Notes: generated by a model from the sequence alone, not told the origin. Positions 29,077 to 37,805 are shown, counted from the first letter of the stretch. The stretch is 55,247 nt of DNA from Deltaproteobacteria bacterium (GCA_947477565.1 CANJUR010000027.1:1-55247), one strand, 5' to 3'. A program made the numbers and translations.

Positions 29077-29792
29077 AGACGTTGGCGGTTGATCCGCGGG
29101 GCGGGAGCGGCGAGATGTTCGACCGCATTGCTTCGCGCTACGACCTGATGAACCGGATCATTTCACTGGGCATCGACCAGCGCTGGCGGCGGCGCACCGT
29201 GGACGCTCTCGAACTGCAACCCGGCGGCCGGGTGCTCGACCTCGCGACAGGCACCGGCGACCTCGCGATGATGGTCGCGCGTCGGCACCCCCAGGTGACC
29301 GTGGTCGGCATCGACCCGTCCTCGGGAATGCTCGCGGAGGGCGTGCGAAAGATCGCCGCTGCGGGGCTCGACGCGCGGGTTCAACTTCGGCGCGGCGACG
29401 CCGAGCAACTCACCGCCGAGGACGCCAGCGTTGACGGCATCAGCATGGCGTTTGGAATCCGCAACGTGGTCGATCGGCCGCGGGCGCTGCGCGAGATGGC
29501 GCGGGTGCTCAAGCCCGGTGGGCGCGTCGCGATCCTGGAGCTGAGCGAACCGCGTCGCGGGCTGCTCGGGACCCTCGCGCGGGTGCATATCCACCACGTT
29601 GTTCCGACGCTCGGGGCGCTGCTCTCCGGGGCGTGGGAGTACCGCTATCTCCAGCGCTCCATCGCGGCGTTTCCGTCCGCCGATGACTTCGCCGACACGA
29701 TGCGTGCGGCCGGCCTACGGGTCGAGCGCGCGGAACCCATGACCTTCGGCGTGGTGCACCTCTACGTGGGCGTGCGCGACAGCGCAGACTGA
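29064..29792 (+). CDS. menG: Demethylmenaquinone methyltransferase (MenG/UbiE)
   Basis: 242 residues, class I SAM methyltransferase. [20 protein letters not shown] is the UbiE/MenG signature, [13 protein letters not shown] the SAM-binding loop, and [16 protein letters not shown] the second conserved block. It would add the final ring methyl to demethylmenaquinone (the same family can act on ubiquinone precursors). Two starts are possible: GTG 29040 or ATG 29064. The ATG has GGAGG at good spacing and is preferred. It is followed after four bases by menA, which makes the demethylmenaquinone substrate, so the menaquinone assignment is firm. Confidence 0.93.
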   Translation: MGEVKTLAVDPRGGSGEMFDRIASRYDLMNRIISLGIDQRWRRRTVDALELQPGGRVLDLATGTGDLAMMVARRHPQVTVVGIDPSSGMLAEGVRKIAAAGLDARVQLRRGDAEQLTAEDASVDGISMAFGIRNVVDRPRALREMARVLKPGGRVAILELSEPRRGLLGTLARVHIHHVVPTLGALLSGAWEYRYLQRSIAAFPSADDFADTMRAAGLRVERAEPMTFGVVHLYVGVRDSAD

Positions 29793-29796
29793 CCCC

Positions 29797-30699
29797 ATGG
29801 ACGCCGCGCTCGCTCCCTCGCTCCCTCGGGTCTGGCTGCTCGCCACGCGTCCCGCGACCCTCACTGCGGCGCTCTCGCCGGTGCTGGTCGGGGCCGCTGC
29901 TGCGTGGCGCGCCTCCGCCGGGGTGGGTTATCGCTGGGGCGCGGTCGCGGCGGCGCTTCTCGGCGCGATGTTTATTCAGGTCGGAACCAACCTGGCAAAC
30001 GACGTTTTCGACTTCGAGAAGGGCGCCGATACCGCCGAGCGCCTCGGCCCTACACGGGTGACCCAGGCCGGGCTTCTTTCGCCGACCCAGGTGCGCGCGG
30101 GAATGGTCGCATCGTTCGCGCTCGCTACCGCGGCGGGGGTGTACCTCACAGCGATCGCTGGCTGGCCCATCGTGGTCATCGGCGTCGCCTCCATCGCCTC
30201 CGGGATCGCCTATACGGGCGGCCCATATCCGCTTGGATACAACGGCCTCGGAGACGTCTTCGTGTTCGTGTTTTTCGGCCTCGTCGCAGTGGCCGGAACC
30301 GCCTTCGTCGCGCTCGGCTCCGTCCCCGCTCTCGCGGTTGCGTTGGCCGTCCCGGTGGGTTCGCTCGCTACCGCGGTGCTCGTCGTCAACAACGTGCGCG
30401 ATCACGGCACTGACATCCGCGCGGGAAAGCGCACCGTCGTCGTTCGCTTTGGTCGCCGCTTCGGAATCGTCGAGTACGTCGCGTGTTGGGTCGCCGCGCT
30501 CGCAGTTCCGGTAGTAGCCGCCGCCGCACGTCGCTCGCCGTGGATGCTGCTCCCGCTCCTCACGTTTCCCCTGGCGATGGTGCTCTCGCGCAAGGTGGCC
30601 AATCTCGAGGGCCGTCCGCTCAACGCGGTTCTCGGGGCGACCGCTGGGGCGCTGCTGCTCCACTCGGCGCTCACTGCCGCGGGCCTTCTACTGGGCTGA
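29797..30699 (+). CDS. menA: 1,4-dihydroxy-2-naphthoate polyprenyltransferase
   Basis: 300 residues, about eight membrane helices, UbiA superfamily. [18 protein letters not shown] is the first Asp-rich motif (NDxxDxxxD type) and [20 protein letters not shown] the second, both MenA-type rather than UbiA-type. It joins the polyprenyl chain to dihydroxynaphthoate in the membrane. It is the last gene of the operon; a short hairpin follows at 30798-30816. Genes for making dihydroxynaphthoate or the futalosine route are absent here, so the ring must come from loci elsewhere. Confidence 0.93.
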   Translation: MDAALAPSLPRVWLLATRPATLTAALSPVLVGAAAAWRASAGVGYRWGAVAAALLGAMFIQVGTNLANDVFDFEKGADTAERLGPTRVTQAGLLSPTQVRAGMVASFALATAAGVYLTAIAGWPIVVIGVASIASGIAYTGGPYPLGYNGLGDVFVFVFFGLVAVAGTAFVALGSVPALAVALAVPVGSLATAVLVVNNVRDHGTDIRAGKRTVVVRFGRRFGIVEYVACWVAALAVPVVAAAARRSPWMLLPLLTFPLAMVLSRKVANLEGRPLNAVLGATAGALLLHSALTAAGLLLG

Positions 30700-30797
30700 T
30701 CGTCCGCTTTTTGGGGGATGCGGCGATCGCTTCCGATGTTTTGAGAGTGCCCAACCGAGTGGCCGGTCACTGCTCGATCTCGATGGCTGCGACAAGC

Positions 30798-30816
30798 CAA
30801 CACACCGTCGGTGTTG
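30798..30816 (+). terminator. Short inverted repeat downstream of menA
   Basis: CAACAC (30798-30803) and GTGTTG (30811-30816) pair around a seven-base loop. There is no T-run and it lies 98 bases past the stop, so it is a weak terminator candidate. Confidence 0.2.
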
Positions 30817-30880
30817 CTTCGACGTCGCGGTCCACGAAGACGCTGTACGGAGAGCGACCTCGCGCGCGATATCCTACGCC

Positions 30881-31369
30881 ATGACCGCAGGATGGAACTT
30901 CGAACGTAGACGGGACACATGCGCGCGGTTTCTGCTGGGAGTCTGGGTGCTCGCGAAGGGCCTCCCGGGTCGTGACACCAGTCTCGAAGCGGTGCGCAGT
31001 CGGATGCGCCTCGCGCCGGAGGAGGCGCTCTTCGCCGCGCGTCGATTGCACGAGGAGAAGCTTCTTGCGTTCGAGGCTGGCGGCGCGGTTCGCTCCATCG
31101 CGTTGGGCATCGAGCGAGCCGAGGCGCTGATGCACGGCGTGCGAGGGCGTGCGAACAACTTCGACGAGGTGGCCAGGGTGCTCCGCGCAGGCGGAACTCC
31201 CCTTGAGGTATTCGCCTCGGTCATTCGCGCCGATGGCGGGGCGCTCGCTTGCGGAGCGCCGGACGCCGACGCCGCCGCGCCGTACCGACTGACGCTCGTC
31301 GGCGACGTGGTGACCCTGGAGCGGGGCCGCCCGGACGGATCCTTTGAGCCCGCGCCGATTGCCGACTGA
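30881..31369 (+). CDS. Hypothetical protein, 162 aa, possible winged helix
   Basis: I do not recognise the family. The first ~65 residues (FLLGVWVLAKGLPGRD, then SRMRLAPEEALFAARRLHEE, KLLAFEAGG) have the helix-helix-helix-wing pattern of a winged-helix domain. The C-terminal half is a mix of helix and strand without a motif. No signal peptide or membrane segment. ATG at 30881, with no clear ribosome binding site. It stands alone, 180 bases after menA. DNA binding is an inference from pattern only. Confidence 0.6.
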   Translation: MTAGWNFERRRDTCARFLLGVWVLAKGLPGRDTSLEAVRSRMRLAPEEALFAARRLHEEKLLAFEAGGAVRSIALGIERAEALMHGVRGRANNFDEVARVLRAGGTPLEVFASVIRADGGALACGAPDADAAAPYRLTLVGDVVTLERGRPDGSFEPAPIAD

Positions 31370-31438
31370 CGGACGTGGGGCACTTCCCGCGTCGCGTCTG
31401 GACTTCTCCGCGGAGGGCCGGTGTACGCTCTTCGGTCT

Positions 31439-31885
31439 ATGCGCGCCTATTGCGATGACCGCGCCGCCGCCCTTGCGCTTGCGGCGGCCCTCCAGCACGA
31501 AAATGACCTCCTACGCGCGGAAAACGATCGACTCCGCGATCTCGTCCATCCCGGCCCGGCCCGCTGGCGCGGCGCCTTTTCGCAGGCGTCGAGTGCTCTC
31601 ACGGTGACCGTCATGCTCCTCGGGGCGATGGTCGGTGCTGGCCTGATCGTCGATCAGACGGCCGCTTCTGCCGAGGCGAACGTGACCCGCGAGGTCGGCC
31701 TCGACGCCCGTCTCGCCGTCGCCTCGCCGCACGAAGTGATCGGCGAGGTGCCTTCCCCGTCCGTGGTCGTCGTCGCTCCCGCCGCGATCTTACCTGTACA
31801 GGTAATCGCACCCGATCAGCATCGCCACCACGGCCACGCTCGGCACCGTCGGCATCACCACCATCACCATCGCGATCGGCTCTGA
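31439..31885 (+). CDS. Single-pass membrane protein with coiled coil and His-rich tail
   Basis: 148 residues. AAALQHENDLLRAENDRLRDL (split by family pattern at about residues 17-37) is a short coiled coil. TVTVMLLGAMVGAGLIV (about 55-75) is one transmembrane helix. The C-terminal 22 residues hold eleven His, including six in a row. The start is taken as ATG 31439; a GTG at 31421 is in frame. It overlaps the facing DUF4114 gene by 22 bases at the 3' ends. A 16-bp perfect palindrome (31790-31805) falls in the coding region and uses rare TTA/GTA codons. Metal binding by the tail is likely but unproven; the physiological role is unknown. Confidence 0.65.
   Translation: MRAYCDDRAAALALAAALQHENDLLRAENDRLRDLVHPGPARWRGAFSQASSALTVTVMLLGAMVGAGLIVDQTAASAEANVTREVGLDARLAVASPHEVIGEVPSPSVVVVAPAAILPVQVIAPDQHRHHGHARHRRHHHHHHRDRL
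31790..31805. promoter_or_regulatory. Perfect 16-bp palindrome inside a coding region
   Basis: TTACCTGTACAGGTAA is its own reverse complement. It is A/T-richer than its surroundings and forces a rare TTA Leu codon and two GTA Val codons. The core ACCTGTACAGGT resembles two lux-box half-sites placed back to back, and other dyad operators. Confidence 0.45.
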
Positions 31886-33405
31886 CGCCGACGTGCGCGC
31901 CGCCGTCCCCGATGGATGGCGAGGGTGAGCGCGAGCGCCCCGAGGGCGCTGGTTCGTCCGCCTCGCGAGGTCGCACCGGGAGCGCTGCAGACACAGTTGG
32001 CGCTCGGGTCAACGAGCAGCAGCTCCACGTCGGGCGCCCCGAGATCGCGCGGAACATCCCTTGGAATCCCTGCATCCGGCGTTGTGAAGCCGCTGTCGCG
32101 CGGGGGGAGTCCTGCATCTGGGCGCACGCCGGCGTCCATCGCCACGGGTGCCTGACAGACGCCGCGCACGCACGCTCCACCGTTGGGACAGATGGCTCCC
32201 GCACAGGCGTCTCGGCACGCGCCACTGGCGCAATAAAACCCTTCTGGACAACTCACTGCGGCGCAGTTGCTGGGGCGACAGCGGCCATCGGTGAAGCACG
32301 ATTCACCAGCGCTGCAGCGATGGCACGGGCACGGGGTCTGGCACACCCCTGCGACGCACACCTGGTCGCCCTCGCAGGTCAGGCTCGCGCACGGATCAAC
32401 GCAACGGCCCACGCGGCAGACCTGGTTTGTCGGGCAGGTGATGCCTTCGCAGGGTTCGCGGCACGTCCCGCCCCGGCAGACTCGTCCCGCCGGGCAGGTC
32501 ACCGTGGCGCACGCAACGTCCACGCACGCGCCGCGGTCCGAGCACACGAACCCGCTTCCGCAGCCGAGTTCCTGGGTGCACACCTCAAGGCAGACGCCGC
32601 GCTCGCACACCTGTCGCACGGGACAGAGGCCGTCACCGTTATCAACCGCGCCGTTGCAGTCGTTGTCCAGTCCGTCGCATCGCTCCATCGATGGGGCGGT
32701 GCTGCGCACGCACGCGAGTGTCCCGCTCCGGCACTGGCGAATCCCCTGCGCGCAGACGCCTGGTTCGCCGGTGTCGCAGCGGTCGCCGCCGCCCGCGCAA
32801 ACGAGGTTATCGACGATCATGAGGAGGTCCTGGAAGTCGTTGTCTCCGCCGTTGAAGAGGTCTTCCCAGGCGAAATAGAAGGCGTTGGGCGTCGCGCGCG
32901 AGTCGTAGATCAGTAGGTGCACGAAGCCCATGGAGATGTCGCGATCGGGCTGGTAGGCGCGCTCAGAGTAGTAGACGTACGGCGGCGGGGTACGGAGATA
33001 GAAGGCTATTTCGCCGCCTCGCCACGTCGGGTTGGAGCGGAAATCGAGCGTCGCGGTGAAGCCCTCCGGGGCGGTCGGTCCGACGAGTTCGTGGAGGTCG
33101 CTCGCGAGCGGGGCGCGCCCGGCGACGACGTTGTACCAACCGAATGTGTTGTTGTAGCCGGAGTCGCGTGCGACGACGGTGAAGCGAATCGAGCAGCCTG
33201 GGGTGAAGCGCTCGGGGGTGACCGCAGCGTCGCGGGTGACGTCGAGACCGACCTCCATCCGACGATTGAGGTACTCCTGCAGCGACGGCGCGCCGCTGGA
33301 GGGCTGCGGTACGATCGTGTTGTCCGGCTGCCGCACCTGCGCGCTCGCGATGGCCGCGAATGCCCAGCAGATCAGGGCGCAGCGCAGTGCGAGGGGGACT
33401 CTCAT
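31864..33405 (-). CDS. Secreted DUF4114 / MopE-motif Cys-rich protein with MYXO-CTERM-like tail
   Basis: 513 residues. The signal peptide ends near ASA (residue 22). The N-terminal domain (about 50-200) ends FYFAWEDLFNGGDNDFQDLLMIV, the DUF4114 signature, a likely calcium-binding beta-sandwich. Next is MERCDGLDNDCNGAVDNG, the MopE-type putative metal-binding motif, then about eight short C-x(4-5)-CPxGxxCxxGxC units. An Asp/Pro/Arg linker leads to NCVCSAPG, a hydrophobic stretch and RGRRRARRR, a MYXO-CTERM-like sorting tail. It is probably surface-attached. The gene converges on the His-tailed protein with a 22-base overlap. A small 87-codon frame ends with ATGA overlap at its start, but I do not trust it. 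Confidence 0.85.
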   Translation of the reverse strand: MRVPLALRCALICWAFAAIASAQVRQPDNTIVPQPSSGAPSLQEYLNRRMEVGLDVTRDAAVTPERFTPGCSIRFTVVARDSGYNNTFGWYNVVAGRAPLASDLHELVGPTAPEGFTATLDFRSNPTWRGGEIAFYLRTPPPYVYYSERAYQPDRDISMGFVHLLIYDSRATPNAFYFAWEDLFNGGDNDFQDLLMIVDNLVCAGGGDRCDTGEPGVCAQGIRQCRSGTLACVRSTAPSMERCDGLDNDCNGAVDNGDGLCPVRQVCERGVCLEVCTQELGCGSGFVCSDRGACVDVACATVTCPAGRVCRGGTCREPCEGITCPTNQVCRVGRCVDPCASLTCEGDQVCVAGVCQTPCPCHRCSAGESCFTDGRCRPSNCAAVSCPEGFYCASGACRDACAGAICPNGGACVRGVCQAPVAMDAGVRPDAGLPPRDSGFTTPDAGIPRDVPRDLGAPDVELLLVDPSANCVCSAPGATSRGGRTSALGALALTLAIHRGRRRARRRQSRSRW

Positions 33406-33881
33406 GAAGTAGATGCTTCCGGGGGAGCGTCGGCGTTGTCAACGAGCACAGCGGAAAGGCGTTCCATCTTCTGCCGGTCTACGTACAGCGTCCCGGACAC
33501 GCTCGAGAGATACGGGTCGCATCCTGAGGTGGTTCTGGGCGGGTCTGCAGGCGTGGGACGTCGCGAGGGCGAAGACTTCGAGAAGTTGCGCCACTCGTCG
33601 GTGGAGTACGCTGTCGGAGTCGAGTGTCCCGACCGGGCCGTGGAGGAGTCATTGGTCTCGGCCACGCGGTCGATGCATGGATGCAGTCGCCCCTCCTGTC
33701 CTGGTCAGCCGAAATTTCATGTGAATACGAGAACATACGCATTGGCGATGACTTCTTCGTGGGACTCGCACCCAACGGCCGAGTGAAGCTTGTACCATCG
33801 CTCTACATGGCAGTGCCCGCAGCAAAGGCTGCTCTTTGCAATGGCCACATGGTATCCATAGAAGACCAAACTGAGGTTTCA
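33406..33881. other. Gene-free stretch with A/T-rich end
   Basis: No gene is clear in this 476-base divergent region. It becomes distinctly more A/T-rich from about 33705 (for example AAATTTCATGTGAATACG) toward the M14 gene, which could hold that gene's promoter. The carboxypeptidase frame is open back to 33624, but the residues before 33882 are not family-like. Confidence 0.4.
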
Positions 33882-35627
33882 ATGCTCACGTCTATCGAAC
33901 ATGTCGCGCGTCTCGAAGGGGTCTCCCGGGGCTTCCGCAGCCGATATCTGAAGCAAGCTGAGCTTGAAGCGCAGATCGACGCGTGGGCGGAAGCGTTTCC
34001 TGCGCTGGTGTCTCTGCGCTCCATTGGGAAGTCGCTTGATGGACGCGATCTTTGGGTCCTGTTGATCGGGCCTGAACCCGAGCGCGTGCGGCCCACAGTG
34101 TGGATTGACGGAAACATGCACGCCTCGGAGGTGTGCGGCTCGAGCGTGGCCCTCGCGATTGCGGAGGACATCATCCGATTGCATCTGGAGGGCAGTATCC
34201 ACAATCTTCCAATGCCGCTTTGCTTGCGCCTGAAGGAGGTTCTCTTCCACGTGATGCCGCGGATGTGCCCCGACGGCGCAGAGGCGGTGCTTACCGATGG
34301 TCGGTATGTGCGCTCCAATCCACGCGATCGTCGGCCCAATCGACAGCATGCGCACTGGCGTGCCGGGGACATCGATGGAGATGGCCTCGCGCAGGTGATG
34401 CGTGTGCGCGATCCGGGCGGCGAGTACGTCGATGCACCGGAGTTTCCAGGGCTCCTGGTGCCTCGCACGATCGACGACATGGGGCCGTTCTTCAAGGTCT
34501 ATCCCGAGGGGATCATTGAGAATTTCGATGGGCATCATGTGCCTTCGCCACATTTTCTTTCCGACAATGACACCGACTTGAATCGCAACTTCCCCTGGAG
34601 CTGGGCGCCGGAGCCCGAGCAGGCGGGCGCGGGGGCGTATCCGACGAGTGAGCCCGAGTGTCGTGCTGTGGTGGAGCACATCACTCAACACCCGGAAGTA
34701 TTCGCGTGGCTGAACCTTCACACCTTTGGTGGCGTGTTTATTCGTCCTCCAGGGCACCTGCCCGATACGAAAATGGACCCTGAAGACCTCGCCATCTACA
34801 GGCAGGTGGGCCAATGGGGAACGGAGCACACGGGATATCCAATGGTGTCGGGCTTTGCCGAGTTTCTCTATGAACCCGAGAAGCCACTGCACGGTGACCT
34901 CATGTCCTTTGGGTACTACCAGCGTGGCACCCTCGCCTACGTGTGCGAGCTATGGGATCTCTTCAAGCAACTTGGAATCGCTCCCAGGAAGCCATTCGTC
35001 GATCACTATGGGCAACTCACCCGGGACGACCTGTTGGCGCTCGCCCGATGGGACGAAACGCAGAACGCCGGGCGTGTGATTCGCCGCTGGCGGAAGTCCG
35101 AGCACCCACAGTTGGGGGAGGTTGAGATCGGCGGAATCGATCCGCGCGTGGGCATATGGAACCCTCCCTTCGACATGCTCGGAGGCATCTGCGTGCAGCA
35201 GGCCCAGGCGTTCTTGCGGGTCGCGGCGATGGCGCCGGCGCTGCGCATCGCGCGGGTCGAGAGCACCCCTCTGGGGGGCGATCACACCCTGATTACGGTG
35301 ACTGTACAGAACGAGGGCTACCTCTCGACTGCTGGGGTTCCCTCGGCGAAGAAACTTCCGTGGAACGAGCCGCTTTCGATAGAGATATCGGGTGAGGGCA
35401 TTGCAGCGCTGGGCGGCCCCGGGCGCCGCGAGATCGGCCACCTGGATGGCTGGGGGCGAGGACTGTTTGGCGGCGCGTCGATCTTCTTTCTGCGGAGCCG
35501 TGGGAATTTTGGTACCCGGGTGGTCGAACAGGTCGTGCGGGGCCACGGAACGCTGCGCGTGCGTGTCGGCGCGTGCCGGGTCGGATGGATCGAAACAACG
35601 ATGGAGATCGGGTCAGTCGGGGAGTAG
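33882..35627 (+). CDS. M14-family zinc carboxypeptidase
   Basis: 581 residues. The peptidase fold starts after about 45 residues; zinc ligands are seen as His80 and Glu83 in GNMHASEVCGS and His280 in NLHTFGG; NRNFPWSW carries the substrate-binding Asn-Arg, and the general base is Glu356 in AYVCELWD. After about 430, a beta-sandwich appendage follows. It removes C-terminal residues from peptides; specificity cannot be read. No signal peptide is seen from this start. The ATG at 33882 has GAGG five bases upstream; in-frame ATGs at 33849 and 33807 and an open frame to 33624 are alternatives. It is slightly more A/T-rich than its neighbours, hinting at transfer. Its 3' end overlaps the next gene by 15 bases. 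Confidence 0.88.
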   Translation: MLTSIEHVARLEGVSRGFRSRYLKQAELEAQIDAWAEAFPALVSLRSIGKSLDGRDLWVLLIGPEPERVRPTVWIDGNMHASEVCGSSVALAIAEDIIRLHLEGSIHNLPMPLCLRLKEVLFHVMPRMCPDGAEAVLTDGRYVRSNPRDRRPNRQHAHWRAGDIDGDGLAQVMRVRDPGGEYVDAPEFPGLLVPRTIDDMGPFFKVYPEGIIENFDGHHVPSPHFLSDNDTDLNRNFPWSWAPEPEQAGAGAYPTSEPECRAVVEHITQHPEVFAWLNLHTFGGVFIRPPGHLPDTKMDPEDLAIYRQVGQWGTEHTGYPMVSGFAEFLYEPEKPLHGDLMSFGYYQRGTLAYVCELWDLFKQLGIAPRKPFVDHYGQLTRDDLLALARWDETQNAGRVIRRWRKSEHPQLGEVEIGGIDPRVGIWNPPFDMLGGICVQQAQAFLRVAAMAPALRIARVESTPLGGDHTLITVTVQNEGYLSTAGVPSAKKLPWNEPLSIEISGEGIAALGGPGRREIGHLDGWGRGLFGGASIFFLRSRGNFGTRVVEQVVRGHGTLRVRVGACRVGWIETTMEIGSVGE

Positions 35628-36212
35628 CGCGGAGCGGGCGCCGACGCGGTTGAAGCGCCACGCGTAGGCAGGACCGAGCGCAGCGCACGCGAGGTGCACC
35701 AGCGGAACAAGGTAGAACAGCGCCGCAGTGCCGATGAGCGGAACGAAAAACAGCGCAAGGACCACCGCGACGTAGACGGCGCTGGCCAGTGCCGCGGTGA
35801 GCCACGGCGCTGAGTAGAGGAGCCCGATCGGGCCGCCGAGGAGGCCGAAGAGGGCTGCCAACCGCAGGTCGCGCCTGGGCCCCTTGCCGCGCGAAGACCG
35901 CGCTCGCCGGTCGGCGCTCGAGTCGTCGTCGAGCCCGAGTTTCTCGCGCACGACACGGGTCGCAGCGTCCTTCACCACCCGGTCTTTCAGTGCGTCGAAG
36001 CCCTCCCGGAGACTGCCGATGGCATCGACCCCTTTGCCCGCGACGGTCTTCTTTGCGGCCTCTGGCGGTTTCGGTGCATCGATGTCGTCGAGCCACTCCT
36101 GAATCATGTAGCGCGGCAGCTCGGTGCGTAGCATCAGGTTGGGCATCGACAGAACGACACCCTCTGCCCGCATCGCCCGTACGACCCTCTCGAACTCCTC
36201 GCGAGTCATCAT
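35613..36212 (-). CDS. Hypothetical membrane protein, 199 aa
   Basis: Unrecognised. The N-terminal part starts MMTREEFERVVRAMRAEGVVLSMPNLMLRTELPRYMIQEWL, a helical, possibly DNA-binding or adaptor-like region (about 1-60); then a basic linker, and from about residue 130 two or three membrane helices (LFGLLGGPIGLLYSAPWL, VYVAVVLALFFVPLIG, ALFYLVPLVHLACAALG). Starts at 36212 or 36209 are equivalent. It is transcribed away from glpK across a 93-bp gap and overlaps the tail of the M14 gene. The open frame continues far upstream antisense to glpK, but only this part looks like a protein. Confidence 0.65.
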   Translation of the reverse strand: MMTREEFERVVRAMRAEGVVLSMPNLMLRTELPRYMIQEWLDDIDAPKPPEAAKKTVAGKGVDAIGSLREGFDALKDRVVKDAATRVVREKLGLDDDSSADRRARSSRGKGPRRDLRLAALFGLLGGPIGLLYSAPWLTAALASAVYVAVVLALFFVPLIGTAALFYLVPLVHLACAALGPAYAWRFNRVGARSALLPD

Positions 36213-36244
36213 GGTCGCGCAGCCTACCACCAGCAATGTGTAGG

Positions 36245-36276
36245 CGCCGCGATCGCCGCTTGCCACCATCGCGGCG
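36245..36276. promoter_or_regulatory. 9-bp inverted repeat upstream of glpK
   Basis: CGCCGCGAT (36245-36253) and ATCGCGGCG (36268-36276) are perfect reverse complements separated by 14 bases. The pair lies centrally in the divergent promoter region between glpK and the 199-aa membrane protein gene. It may be an operator for one or both, or a leader hairpin. Confidence 0.4.
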
Positions 36277-36305
36277 TCCCGATACACCCGTTCACCACAA
36301 CCCCC

Positions 36306-37799
36306 ATGGCAGAAACCATCCTTGCCATCGATCAAGGCACCACCGGCACCACCGCCCTCCTCCTCGACACCGAGGCGCGGGTCCTGGGGCGCGCGACGGT
36401 GGCAGTTCCGCAGCATTTTCCGCGGCCCGGCCAGGTCGAACACGACGCCGAGGAAATCTGGCGAACGGTGCTGGAGGCCATCGCGGGTGCTCTGGTGCAG
36501 TCCAATCGCTCCGGCGCCGAGGTGCGGGCCATCGGCATTACCAACCAGCGAGAGACAACCCTTCTCTGGAACCGCGCAACCGGTCGTCCGCTGCACCGCG
36601 CCATCGTCTGGCAAGACCGTCGCACGGCGCCCGAGTGTGACGCGCTTCGGGCGAGGGGAGTCGAGACTCTGGTCTACGAGCGAGCCGGCCTCCTGCTCGA
36701 TCCGTATTTTTCGGGCACCAAGATCGCGTGGCTGCTCGACCACGTCCCGGGTGCTCGCGCTCAAGCCCTTCGGGGCGAGTTGGCTTTCGGCACCATCGAC
36801 ACCTGGCTCGTCCACAAGCTGACCGGCGGCGCGCACGTCACGGATGTCTCCAACGCTTCGCGCACGCTGCTGCTCTCGTTGCGCTCGCTCGAGTGGGACG
36901 ACCAACTGCTGGGTGCTCTTGATGTTCCGCGCGCGTTGCTGCCCGAGGTGGTGTCGAGCGCAGGCGTGGTCGGCGTGACTCGCGGCGTGGCTGGGCTTCC
37001 CGACGGGATTCCCATCGCGGGAATCGCGGGCGACCAGCAGGCTGCGCTGTTTGGGCAGGGCTGCTTCCGCGTCGGTGACGTGAAGTGCACCTACGGCACC
37101 GGCGCGTTTGTCCTGATGAACGTCGGCGCGACGCCGCTCGCGTCGAAGCACCGACTGCTCACGACGGTGGGTTGGCGCATTCCTGGCGAGGTGGTGTACG
37201 CCCTTGAGGGCAGTGCCTTTATCGCTGGCGCCGCGGTGCAGTGGCTGCGTGACGGGCTCGGAATCATCCGTGAATCCGCGGAGATCGAGACGCTCGCGCG
37301 GGAGGTCGATGACGCCGGCGAGGTCGTGTTCGTGCCGGCGCTGACGGGCCTCGGTGCTCCATACTGGTCGCCGCGGGCGAGGGGACTCATCTCGGGCCTC
37401 GGGCGCGACACGACGCGGGCGCACCTCGCGCGGGCAGCTCTGGAGGGCATCGCGCTGGAGATTGCCGATCTGGTCGAGGCGATGAGCGCCGACGCGGGAA
37501 CGGCCATCGCGTCGATGCGCGTCGATGGAGGTGCGTCGGCCAACGACCTCTTGATGCAGACCCAGGCGGACGTCACGGGGACGTCGGTGGTGCGGCCAAG
37601 GGTGTTGGAGACCACTGCGCTGGGTGCGGGCATGCTCGCGGCGCTGGGGGCTGGGCTGGTGGGCTCGAAGGATGACATCGCGGGCGCGCTGCCGGTGGAG
37701 CGCACATTCATTCCGGGGACAATGTCGGATGAGCGGGTTGCGGCGCTGCGTTTGCGGTGGAAGACCGCCGTGGCGAGGGCGCTGCTGGAGCAAGGCTGA
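36306..37799 (+). CDS. glpK: Glycerol kinase
   Basis: 497 residues, the usual length. It phosphorylates glycerol to glycerol 3-phosphate with ATP. FGGY-kinase motifs: AIDQGTTGTTALL, AIGITNQRETTLLW, AIVWQDRRTA, GIAGDQQAALFGQGC, YGTGAF, and the C-terminal MRVDGGASANDLLMQ. No glycerol facilitator or glycerol-3-phosphate dehydrogenase lies beside it. The next gene starts six bases after the stop, so the two may share a message. The upstream inverted repeat is the only visible regulatory candidate. Confidence 0.96.
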   Translation: MAETILAIDQGTTGTTALLLDTEARVLGRATVAVPQHFPRPGQVEHDAEEIWRTVLEAIAGALVQSNRSGAEVRAIGITNQRETTLLWNRATGRPLHRAIVWQDRRTAPECDALRARGVETLVYERAGLLLDPYFSGTKIAWLLDHVPGARAQALRGELAFGTIDTWLVHKLTGGAHVTDVSNASRTLLLSLRSLEWDDQLLGALDVPRALLPEVVSSAGVVGVTRGVAGLPDGIPIAGIAGDQQAALFGQGCFRVGDVKCTYGTGAFVLMNVGATPLASKHRLLTTVGWRIPGEVVYALEGSAFIAGAAVQWLRDGLGIIRESAEIETLAREVDDAGEVVFVPALTGLGAPYWSPRARGLISGLGRDTTRAHLARAALEGIALEIADLVEAMSADAGTAIASMRVDGGASANDLLMQTQADVTGTSVVRPRVLETTALGAGMLAALGAGLVGSKDDIAGALPVERTFIPGTMSDERVAALRLRWKTAVARALLEQG

Positions 37800-37805
37800 A
37801 CTGCG

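Noticed and set aside
33402..33665. An 87-codon minus-strand frame ending with an ATGA overlap at the DUF4114 gene start
   Set aside because: The overlap is suggestive of coupling, but there is no ribosome binding site, no recognisable fold, and Ser/Thr/Pro-rich composition unlike real genes nearby. Kept as doubtful.
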